DNA of 64,000 nucleotides from Chthoniobacter sp. (GTDB lineage Bacteria > Verrucomicrobiota > Verrucomicrobiia > Chthoniobacterales > Chthoniobacteraceae). Shown piece by piece: positions 17,442 through 24,953 of this stretch; the stretch's first letter is position 1; each line of letters starts with the position of its first letter. The stretch is taken from the NCBI GenBank assembly GCA_021414005.1, contig JAIOPH010000031.1, forward strand, positions 47,973-111,972, written 5' to 3'. A program made the translations under genes and the position numbers. Under the pieces are notes generated by a model, which was not told the origin of the DNA, searched no databases, and saw nothing but the letters and a program-made list of their open reading frames with translations.

Positions 17442-19595
17442 ATGGCCTCCGCTCTCAGTTCCCCCTCGCCAGCCAACGCCTTCTCCGGCCCAGTCGAGCC
17501 GACAAAACTCCCGCTTCTCTATCAGGCCGGACTGGCCGTCGTCGCCCTCGCGATGGTGCTGCTGCCGGTCGTTTATCTCGGGCTCGTGGTGGCGATGGGG
17601 CAACTCGTGTGGTGGCACTTGTCCCACGACTTCGTCATCGTCGAACACGTTCACGGACGAGCGACACTCCTCGCTTTGCTGCTCTACCTCGGCCCGGCCA
17701 TCGCGGGTGTGATCTTCGTGGTGTTCCTGATCAAGCCCCTGTTCTCGCGTCGGCCGAAAGCAGGGCCGGCGTTCAAGGTGCTGGAGGCGGATGAACCCGA
17801 GCTCTTCGCCTTTGTGCGGAAGGTCTGCGACGTGGTGGGCGCGCCGCACCCGCGCGAGGTGCGGCTCGATTGTCAGGTGAACGCCTCAGCGGGGTTCCGG
17901 CGCGGATGGTGGAGTTTTCTGGGCAATGATTTGGTGCTGGTGATCGGTGTGCCGCTGGTCGCAGGTATGACGATGCGCCAAGTGGCCGGCGTGCTGGCGC
18001 ACGAGTTCGGGCACTTCGCGCAAGGCGCGGGCATGCGGCTCTCCTACATCATCCGGTCGGTGAACGCGTGGTTTGCGCGCGTCGTTTTCGAACGCGACTC
18101 ATGGGATTCGTGGCTGGATGAGTGGGCGTCGCACGAGGACTGGCGCATCAACCTGATCTTCAAACTCGGACAGGGCGGGGTGTGGCTGGGACGCCGGGCG
18201 TTGTGGTGCCTGATGCACGCGGGTCACGCCATCAGTTGCTTCATGTCGCGGCAGATGGAGTTCGATGCCGACAGCTACGAGGCGAAGGTCGCCGGCAGCG
18301 CGGAGTTCGCGCGCACCGCGGAGCGTCTGCGACTGCTCAATGTCGCCCAGGCTGCGGCGGTCCAAGATGCGCGGAGCACCTGGCAGCATCACGAATTGCC
18401 CGATGATCTGCCGGCCCTCGTCGCCTGGCGCGAGTCGGTCCTGTCGGCGGACTTGCGGCAAAAGATCAATGCCAGCGTGGAGGAGGAAAAGACCCACTGG
18501 GCGCTGACGCATCCCTTAGACCGCGACCGGGTGAAAGCGGCCGCCGCGCTCGTCGCACCGGGGGTGTTTCAACTCGATGCCCCGGCGTCGGGGTTGTTTG
18601 CCGATTTCCCGGCGGTGAGCAAAGCAGTTACGCGACACTACTACGAACACGATCAGGAACTGCCGCTGGAGAAGGCGACGCTGCGCCGCACCTCCGAGAT
18701 GATGGCGGATCGGCAGGCGGCGGACGACGCGGAGAAATATGTGGAGCGTTTCTTTGGCCAGACCTTTTCGCTGACGCGGATCAAACCGCTGCCGGATGCG
18801 CCGGCGGACGCTTGGCTGTCCGCTTGCAACACCATGCGCGATGGCGCGGACGGATATGCGACGGCATCCAAACAGCACGGCGAGCTGACCTTGAAAGCCC
18901 ACAAGCAAGCCGTGGGCTACGATCTCGTGCAGGCGAAATTCTCCCTCCCCACGCCGCAGGATTTCGATCTGAACTCCAGTATGGTCGGCGAAGTGCAAAC
19001 GACGTTTGCCCGAACCTGCGAGCAGCGGCGCAATCTCGAAGGCGCGATGGCAGACTACGAAAACGCGGCTGCGCAGCGTCTCGCGGCCGTGGTGGCCTGG
19101 CTGGATGCCCAGCCCGAGGAAACCGCCGAACACCGTGCCCGCCGCGCGCATTTGCTCCAGGTGCAGCGCGCCCTGGCTTCCACGGTGAATGATTTCAGGA
19201 CCGCCCGGCAGTCCTGTTCGTCGCTGAAACTTATCTTTGCCAACGCAAGCTCCCATGCGGATGGTGCGGCGCTCGAGCGTCAGGCGAAAGCCATCGCTGG
19301 CCGGTGTGAGAGCGCTTTGAATCGAACGCTGCAAGCGCTCGGTGACCTACCTCATCCCTATCTGCCCGCCGGCACCTTGATTCGCACCTCACTGCACAAC
19401 GCCGAACCCGGAGACAACGAGTACGTGCGCGCCTTCAAAGCCTCTGCGGTCTGCGACGAAGCGCTGCTGCCCCTGCTCGGGCGCGTCATGGGCGAACTGT
19501 GCGGCCTGGCGCTCGCCGCGGAGGAGACGTGGCAAACTGCACCCGACCTGTGCGGGACGGCGGTCTCGGAGAACGATAGCCCGCCTCAGCCCTGA
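17442..19595 (+). CDS. membrane-bound M48 family zinc metallopeptidase
   Basis: Encodes 717 residues from the ATG at 17442. Two membrane helices occur at ~30-60 and ~75-105. The catalytic zinc motif HEFGH is at 187-191 and the third ligand is probably E273 in the MEFDAD motif, the M48 arrangement. Two further hydrophobic stretches lie between them. M48 enzymes (HtpX, Ste24, BepA) degrade or process membrane and envelope proteins. The ~440-residue C-terminal part is helical and charged, much longer than in HtpX, and unrecognised; it may be a substrate-binding or regulatory extension. It lies 98 bp after sucA with no functional link evident. Confidence 0.88.
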   Translation: MASALSSPSPANAFSGPVEPTKLPLLYQAGLAVVALAMVLLPVVYLGLVVAMGQLVWWHLSHDFVIVEHVHGRATLLALLLYLGPAIAGVIFVVFLIKPLFSRRPKAGPAFKVLEADEPELFAFVRKVCDVVGAPHPREVRLDCQVNASAGFRRGWWSFLGNDLVLVIGVPLVAGMTMRQVAGVLAHEFGHFAQGAGMRLSYIIRSVNAWFARVVFERDSWDSWLDEWASHEDWRINLIFKLGQGGVWLGRRALWCLMHAGHAISCFMSRQMEFDADSYEAKVAGSAEFARTAERLRLLNVAQAAAVQDARSTWQHHELPDDLPALVAWRESVLSADLRQKINASVEEEKTHWALTHPLDRDRVKAAAALVAPGVFQLDAPASGLFADFPAVSKAVTRHYYEHDQELPLEKATLRRTSEMMADRQAADDAEKYVERFFGQTFSLTRIKPLPDAPADAWLSACNTMRDGADGYATASKQHGELTLKAHKQAVGYDLVQAKFSLPTPQDFDLNSSMVGEVQTTFARTCEQRRNLEGAMADYENAAAQRLAAVVAWLDAQPEETAEHRARRAHLLQVQRALASTVNDFRTARQSCSSLKLIFANASSHADGAALERQAKAIAGRCESALNRTLQALGDLPHPYLPAGTLIRTSLHNAEPGDNEYVRAFKASAVCDEALLPLLGRVMGELCGLALAAEETWQTAPDLCGTAVSENDSPPQP

Positions 19596-19637
19596 AACCG
19601 AGCCCGACGTGGCGGACGACGGCCGGCTGCGGGGCGC

Positions 19638-20753
19638 TCAGTCCAGCGCGCGCATGTAGATGTTGGCGAAGCTCCCCGCCGCACCGCCGAGCCCGAGAGC
19701 GCGCTTGCCGACCGCGCCTTCGAGGGGGACGCGCACGGCTTCGCGGCCCTCGGGCTGCACAGTACATTCGCCGCCTTTGATCGTGATGGTATAGCGACTC
19801 CACTTGGCACCGAGGCCGGCGAGCGGAAGGGTGGTGGTCGTAGAGGCACTGCGCAGGAGCACCACCGGAAGCGGTGGGTCAGCGTCGCGTTTGGCGCTCG
19901 CGCGGCAATCGAGAATCAGCTCGCAGTCGCCGAACTCGGCATCGGTCCAGAGCGGCTCGCTCGTCGGGCCGTCGGTGAGCGCGAGTTGCCAGTCGCTGGG
20001 CTTCCAGCGGTCGGGCGTTTGGCTGCTCCAGCCGCGCAGATCGGTGCCGTTGTAAAGTGGCCGATGACCTTGGGCCAGAGGTGCGGTTTGCTCCGCGGTG
20101 GCTCCGGACGCTGGCAGTTCCTTGATTCGCAGGTTGCGCCACTCCGTCGGAGAGCCCTCGCTTTCGAGTCCGATGTAGCCTTTCCGCCACTGGCACTCCT
20201 CGCCGCCGCTGACTTCCTTGCCGTTCACATGCAGCCGGATCACGCCGGCCTCGCAGACGATGCGGTAGTGGTTCCACTCCGGCGACGGCTTGCTGCGCGA
20301 CTCGCTCGGGAAGCTGCGCATACCGTTGTGCCGACCGAATGGCTTCATCGTCGCGCCGTGAATCGGGAAGACATCGCCATGAGTGGTGAAGCTGGCGGTG
20401 TTGCCGTAGCCGTGATCGAGCACCTGCACCTCGATGGAGCGCAGAAAGGGGACGCCCGGCGCGGCGAGCGGCGAGGCCCAGATGAAAATGCCCGCGTTGC
20501 CCGCGCTCTTCAGGTGCCGCCAGTCCACTTCCATGATGAAGTTCTCGTACTGCCGCTCGGTGCGCAGCGCGCCGGTCGGTTTGCCCGTGCAGGTGATCAT
20601 CCCTTCGCGCACCGCCCACGTTTCGGGCGCGCAGTTCACGTTCACCCAGCCGGAAAGATCGCGGCCATTGAACATCGGCGTGAAACCGTCTTCCTCCGCG
20701 AAGGCGGTGGCCATGAGGATCGCGAGCGCGGCGGTGAATTGGTGGAGCTTCAT
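19638..20753 (-). CDS. exported DUF1080 (3-keto-disaccharide hydrolase fold) protein with two domains
   Basis: Encodes 371 residues. The signal peptide is MKLHQFTAALAILMATAFA. A first DUF1080 domain opens with FTPMFNGRDLSGWVN, a signature of the family, and contains GNAGIFIWASP and IEVQVLDHG. A second, more diverged domain opens with PLYNGTDLRGW at about residue 235. DUF1080 has a concanavalin-like sandwich; characterised members hydrolyse 3-keto-glycosides. It follows the Gfo/Idh gene by 15 bp on the same strand, so the pair is probably one operon: an oxidoreductase that could make 3-keto sugars and a hydrolase that could use them. Substrate not known. Confidence 0.9.
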   Translation of the reverse strand: MKLHQFTAALAILMATAFAEEDGFTPMFNGRDLSGWVNVNCAPETWAVREGMITCTGKPTGALRTERQYENFIMEVDWRHLKSAGNAGIFIWASPLAAPGVPFLRSIEVQVLDHGYGNTASFTTHGDVFPIHGATMKPFGRHNGMRSFPSESRSKPSPEWNHYRIVCEAGVIRLHVNGKEVSGGEECQWRKGYIGLESEGSPTEWRNLRIKELPASGATAEQTAPLAQGHRPLYNGTDLRGWSSQTPDRWKPSDWQLALTDGPTSEPLWTDAEFGDCELILDCRASAKRDADPPLPVVLLRSASTTTTLPLAGLGAKWSRYTITIKGGECTVQPEGREAVRVPLEGAVGKRALGLGGAAGSFANIYMRALD

Positions 20754-20768
20754 AAAATCACGACGCGC

Positions 20769-22115
20769 TCAGGCGAGCGTCCAGCCTTTGCGGTATTCGC
20801 GCCCGAGGAAGCGCTCGGCGTCCGGCGCGTTCGGGATGCGCAAACCCTTGGCGTCCCACTCGATCTTTTTTCCCGCGCGATACGCGAGGTTGCCGAGGTG
20901 GTTCGCCTCGGTGAGCGGGCCGCTGTAGGCGAAATTGCACGTCGTGGGCGCGCCGGTCTTGCAGGCGTGCAGCCACTCCTTGTGATGCCCGAGCGAGTCG
21001 GGGATCGTTTGCGGCGGGCGGACGAAATCGGCGAACTGTTTCTCCGGCAAAAGCAGGTGCTTGCTGTAGTCCGAGAGCAGCAGGCCCTTGTCGCCGACAA
21101 AGAGCACGCCGCTGGGCCATTGGGGAATTTGCTTCTCGGTCCATTGCGGCGGACGCAACGCGCCCTGATACCACGTCAGTTTCACCGCCGGCATTTCGCC
21201 GCGCGGCCCGTATTGATAGGTCGCGCTCATCGTGGCGGGTGCGATCTCCGGGTGCGGCGGCGGGCCGCTGGCCTCGATGGTCAGCGGCGCGTCGAGCTTT
21301 AGCGCCCAAAAGGGGAGGTCGTTCCAATGCGAGCCGAGGTCGCTCATCGTGCCGTTGCCAAAGTCCCACCACCGATACCACTTCGGCCCCGGAAAATAGA
21401 CGCTGTGGTAAGGCCGCATCGGCGCCGGCCCGATCCACAAATCCCAATCGAGCTCCGGCGGCACGGGCATCTCCCCGGCGGGCCGCTCGAGCACGGAGAC
21501 GATGTCCCGGTTCGCCGCGGCGTCCTCCGCCGACTGCCAGCCCCACGCACGATTCACCCACACATGGCATTCCCGCACCGGCCCGATCGCGCCGCCCTGC
21601 ACCAGTTCGACCACGCGCCGGTAGTTGCTCTCCGCATGAATCTGCGTGCCCATCTGCGTCGCCACGCCCGCCGTCTTCGCCGCCTCGGTGATGAGGCGCG
21701 CCTCGCGTACATCGCGCGTCAGCGGCTTCTCGCAATAGACGTGCTTCTTCCGCCGCAGAGCCGGCAGCGTGGCAAAGGCGTGGGTGTGCTCGGTCGTCGC
21801 CACGACCACGGCGTCGAACTCCGAATCCTTCAGCACGTCGTACATCTGGCGAAAATCGCGGAAGGTCTTCGCCCCCGGTGCCCGCCGCGCCGCCGCGCGC
21901 AGGTTGTTCTCGTTCACATCGCAGAGCGCCACGATGTTTTCGCTCATCACCTCCGCCATGTCGCCCGCGCCACGTCCACCGCAGCCGATGATCGCGACGT
22001 TGAGTTTGTCGCCCGCGTTCTGGCCCCGCAGAATCGCGGGAAAGCCGAGCACGCCGGCCGCGGCGGTGGTGCGGAGAAATTGACGACGGGTGAATGGGGA
22101 GAGCGGGGCGTTCAT
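20769..22115 (-). CDS. Tat-exported Gfo/Idh/MocA family oxidoreductase
   Basis: Encodes 448 residues. The N-terminus has a twin-arginine leader (FTRRQFLRTTAAAGVLGFPA), so the enzyme is probably periplasmic. Next comes the NAD(P)-binding Rossmann motif VAIIGCGGRGAGDMAEV and the family motif VYCEKPLTRDVREA with its catalytic lysine. The C-terminal alpha/beta domain includes WVNRAWGWQ and DLGSHWNDLPFWAL. The family oxidises or reduces sugar hydroxyls, often at C3, with tightly bound nicotinamide cofactor. The DUF1080 gene is immediately downstream, and a TIM-barrel isomerase is divergent across 129 bp. This set is consistent with 3-keto-glycoside processing. Confidence 0.92.
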   Translation of the reverse strand: MNAPLSPFTRRQFLRTTAAAGVLGFPAILRGQNAGDKLNVAIIGCGGRGAGDMAEVMSENIVALCDVNENNLRAAARRAPGAKTFRDFRQMYDVLKDSEFDAVVVATTEHTHAFATLPALRRKKHVYCEKPLTRDVREARLITEAAKTAGVATQMGTQIHAESNYRRVVELVQGGAIGPVRECHVWVNRAWGWQSAEDAAANRDIVSVLERPAGEMPVPPELDWDLWIGPAPMRPYHSVYFPGPKWYRWWDFGNGTMSDLGSHWNDLPFWALKLDAPLTIEASGPPPHPEIAPATMSATYQYGPRGEMPAVKLTWYQGALRPPQWTEKQIPQWPSGVLFVGDKGLLLSDYSKHLLLPEKQFADFVRPPQTIPDSLGHHKEWLHACKTGAPTTCNFAYSGPLTEANHLGNLAYRAGKKIEWDAKGLRIPNAPDAERFLGREYRKGWTLA

Positions 22116-22244
22116 CTTGGGCAGATTGATGCGCCGGAGGTGAAAACCAAAGCGCAATTCCAACAGCCTCGGACGCGATTTCCTCCGGCCACCGGCGAAG
22201 CTCCATTCTTGCCCGCCGCGCAGGCTTCGCCGATAAACTGCGCC

Positions 22245-23156
22245 GTGCTTTCGATCTCTACCTGCTGGAATTCCTCCCGCCACACCGATGGCGAGGTCAT
22301 GTGCCGCGAACTGCTCGACATGGGGTTCGACCGTATCGAACTCGGTCACGGCATCCGCCTTTCCCTCATGGATGGCATCCTGAAAATGTACGAGGCCGGC
22401 CAGGTGAAGTTTTCCAGCCTGCACAATTTCTGCCCGCTCCCCATCGAGATCACGCGCGCCTCGCCGGACTGTTACAAGTTTTCCTCGCCCGATGTCCGCG
22501 AGCGCGAACGCGCGCTGAAGCACTCCTTTCAAACCATTGACTTCGCCGCGCGACTCGGCGCGCCCTTTGTCGTGCTGCACCTCGGACGCACGCCGCTCGG
22601 CGACTACACGGGAAAGCTCGTGGAATACTGCGAAGCCGGACTCGGTGCCTCGCGCACGTTTGTGAAGGACAAGCTGGAGTGCATCCGAAAGCGCGAGGAC
22701 CAGGCTCCGCCATACTTCCAGCGGGCGCGCGAGTGTCTCGCGCGTATCGCCGAGCACGCGGAGAAAAAAGGCGTGAAGCTCGGCGTCGAGAGCCGGCACA
22801 GCTTCGAGGAAATTCCGAGCGAGCGCGAAATGATCGAGGTGCTCAACGAGTTCAACGTCCCGCACGTCGGCTACTGGCACGACTTCGGCCATGTGCAGGT
22901 GAAGCACAACCTTGGCTTTCTCGATCACGTCGAGTGGATGCAGACCATCTCGCCGCGCCTCATCGGCTGCCATCTGCACGACACCATCTGGCCGGGAGGC
23001 GATCACAATGTGCCCTTCAGCGGCGACGTGGAGTATGAGAAACTCCTCGCCTTTCTCCCGAAGGACACGCTCTTCGTCTTCGAGATGAGCCCGCGCCGCA
23101 CCCGCGAGGAAATCGTCGAGTCGCGCGACAAATGGGTCGCGAAGTTCGGGGCGTAG
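22245..23156 (+). CDS. xylose-isomerase-like TIM-barrel sugar-phosphate isomerase/epimerase
   Basis: Encodes 303 residues starting at a GTG (22245); upstream frame is antisense to the Gfo/Idh gene. The AP-endonuclease-2 / xylose-isomerase-like TIM barrel is shown by GFDRIELGHGIRLS, FVVLHLGRTPLGD, KLGVESRHSFEEIPS and GYWHDFGHVQVKHNLG, with a metal-type set of His/Glu/Asp on successive strands (E, H, D, H). Members isomerise or epimerise sugars and inositols. Divergence from the Gfo/Idh gene suggests a shared pathway. Exact substrate unknown. Confidence 0.88.
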   Translation: MLSISTCWNSSRHTDGEVMCRELLDMGFDRIELGHGIRLSLMDGILKMYEAGQVKFSSLHNFCPLPIEITRASPDCYKFSSPDVRERERALKHSFQTIDFAARLGAPFVVLHLGRTPLGDYTGKLVEYCEAGLGASRTFVKDKLECIRKREDQAPPYFQRARECLARIAEHAEKKGVKLGVESRHSFEEIPSEREMIEVLNEFNVPHVGYWHDFGHVQVKHNLGFLDHVEWMQTISPRLIGCHLHDTIWPGGDHNVPFSGDVEYEKLLAFLPKDTLFVFEMSPRRTREEIVESRDKWVAKFGA

Positions 23157-23190
23157 TCGTGCCGCTCTCGTTTCGCGCTGTCTCATCCGT

Positions 23191-24252
23191 TTGAAAAAGG
23201 CCGCCCTCACCGCGCTGCAGGTGCTCGTCACCGCCGGCATTCTGTTTCTGGTTTTTCGCGATCCGGCAAAGCGGGCGGAGATGGCGCACGCGCTCGGCGA
23301 GGCGAATCGTGGTTGGCTCTTCGCGGGGTTCGCCGCCTACGGCTTGGTGGAAATCTGCTCGGGCGTTCGCTGGCAGTTGCTCCTCCGCGTGCAGGGGATC
23401 GTGCTGAGCTGGGCGCGCGTGTTCATGCTGCTGCTCGTCGGAGTGTTCTTTAATTTCATCATCCCCGGGGGCACCGGCGGGGATGTGGTGAAGGTGTTTT
23501 ATTTGCTCAAGGAAACGCCGGGCCGAAGGTCGCACGCACTGCTCTCGGTGCTCGTCGATCGGCTCATCGGGCTTTTCGCGCTCATCGCCATGGCCGGCGT
23601 GCTCATCGCTGCGCAATGGCACTGGCTGCTCAGTTCGCCGGAAGCGGTGAAATTCATCTGGGTCGCGCTCGCCATCCTCGGCGGCAGCCTTGCCGCGCTC
23701 GGCGTGTCGTTTCTCCTCACGGGCTTTGGCCTCATTCACAAACTGCCCGCCCGTCTGCCGGGCCGCGACAAACTCGCGGAACTGGCGCTCGCCTACAGTC
23801 TCTACGGCCGCGCGTGGAAACCCACGGTGGCGTCTTTCGTCCTCTCGATCGGCGCGCACCTCGGCTACTTCGCCATGTTTTTTTGCGCCGCGGCGTCCTT
23901 TGGTGCCACGAGCAAAACGCCGACGTTTGGCGAGCTGTGCGCCATCATGCCGATCATCAATACCATCACTTCCATGCCGATCAGCGTCGGCGGACTCGGC
24001 GTGCGGGAGAAACTTTTCCAGGTTTTCCTCGGCGATCTTTGCGGCGTGAGCGACGCCGTTGCCGCGCTGATGTCCACCACCGGTTACGCGTTGAACCTTG
24101 TCTGGGGCTTGCTCGGCGGCTTGCTCTATCTTTTCTACCGCCCCTCCGAGCACGCCCGGCTGCGCGAAATGCGCGCGGAGGTGGCCACGCTCGAACACGC
24201 TGTCGCCGAGCAGGAGATCGCCATCGAGACCGCGGGAAAGGAGACGCCGTGA
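23191..24252 (+). CDS. LPG-synthase TM-domain / UPF0104 flippase-like membrane protein
   Basis: Encodes 353 residues starting with TTG at 23191. About eight hydrophobic helices are visible, and it contains the family signature FFNFIIPGGTGGDVVKVFYL, RRSHALLSVLVDRLIGLFAL, and the later PISVGGLGVREKLF. These mark the COG0392/UPF0104 family (the membrane half of lysylphosphatidylglycerol synthase, AglD and dolichol-like flippases). No aminoacyl-transfer domain is attached, so lipid transfer or flipping rather than lysinylation is expected. A C-terminal coiled coil (RAEVATLEHAVAEQEIAIET) is present. Its TGA overlaps the GTG of the RibD-C gene, indicating coupled translation. Confidence 0.88.
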   Translation: MKKAALTALQVLVTAGILFLVFRDPAKRAEMAHALGEANRGWLFAGFAAYGLVEICSGVRWQLLLRVQGIVLSWARVFMLLLVGVFFNFIIPGGTGGDVVKVFYLLKETPGRRSHALLSVLVDRLIGLFALIAMAGVLIAAQWHWLLSSPEAVKFIWVALAILGGSLAALGVSFLLTGFGLIHKLPARLPGRDKLAELALAYSLYGRAWKPTVASFVLSIGAHLGYFAMFFCAAASFGATSKTPTFGELCAIMPIINTITSMPISVGGLGVREKLFQVFLGDLCGVSDAVAALMSTTGYALNLVWGLLGGLLYLFYRPSEHARLREMRAEVATLEHAVAEQEIAIETAGKETP

Positions 24253-24953
24253 AGTCGGCGCTCGGGAAGCGGCCCTTCGTCACCGCGAATTTCGCGCTGA
24301 CCTGGGATGGGCGCATTTCCACACGCGGCAGCACGCCCGCGGATTTCTCGTCGAAAAGCGACAAGCGGCGGCTGATCGAGATCCGCGCCCAGTGCGACGC
24401 CGTCCTCGTTTCCGCGAAGACCGCCTCCGCCGACCACATGACCATGGGCCTGCCTGACGCCGCTCTTCGCGCCGCCCGCATCGCGCGCGGCCAGAGCGCC
24501 TATCCGCTGCGCGTCCTTCTCACCAACTCCGGCCGCGTCGATCCTGCCCTGCGCCTTTTCGCCGAAACCTTTTCGCCCATCGTCATCTTTTCCACCACGC
24601 GCATGCTGGCCCGCACCCGCACCGCGCTCGCCGCCCGGGCCGACGTATGGCTGCACGAAAGCGCCTCCGTGAATCTACCCGCGATGCTCGCGATCCTCCG
24701 TGCCGACTACGGCGTGCGCCGCCTCGTCTGCGAGGGCGGCGGGCAAATCTTCCGCGCGCTCCTCGCCGCCGGTCTCGTGGATGAACTCCACGTCACCCTC
24801 TGCCCGCGGATCTTCGGCGGTGCCAAAGCCCCCACCCTCACAGGCATCCCCGGCGCATTCCTCCCCGCCTCCGTCCCGCTCACACGGAAAAAGATGGAGG
24901 TCATCGACGGCGAATGTTTCCTCCGCTACCGCGTCGGGAAAAGCATCGGCTAA
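24249..24953 (+). CDS. RibD C-terminal-type (pyrimidine) reductase
   Basis: Encodes 234 residues from GTG 24249, overlapping the upstream stop (GTGA). The fold is the DHFR-like RibD C-terminal domain: RPFVTANFALTWDGRISTRG, CDAVLVSAKTASADHM, VRRLVCEGGGQIFRALLAAG and DELHVTLCPRIFGGAKAP. In riboflavin synthesis this domain reduces the ribosylamino-uracil intermediate with NADPH. Here the deaminase half is absent and no other rib gene is adjacent, so it may be a stand-alone reductase of riboflavin or another pteridine/pyrimidine substrate. Its stop overlaps the stop of the convergent Roco-TIR gene. Confidence 0.88.
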   Translation: MKSALGKRPFVTANFALTWDGRISTRGSTPADFSSKSDKRRLIEIRAQCDAVLVSAKTASADHMTMGLPDAALRAARIARGQSAYPLRVLLTNSGRVDPALRLFAETFSPIVIFSTTRMLARTRTALAARADVWLHESASVNLPAMLAILRADYGVRRLVCEGGGQIFRALLAAGLVDELHVTLCPRIFGGAKAPTLTGIPGAFLPASVPLTRKKMEVIDGECFLRYRVGKSIG

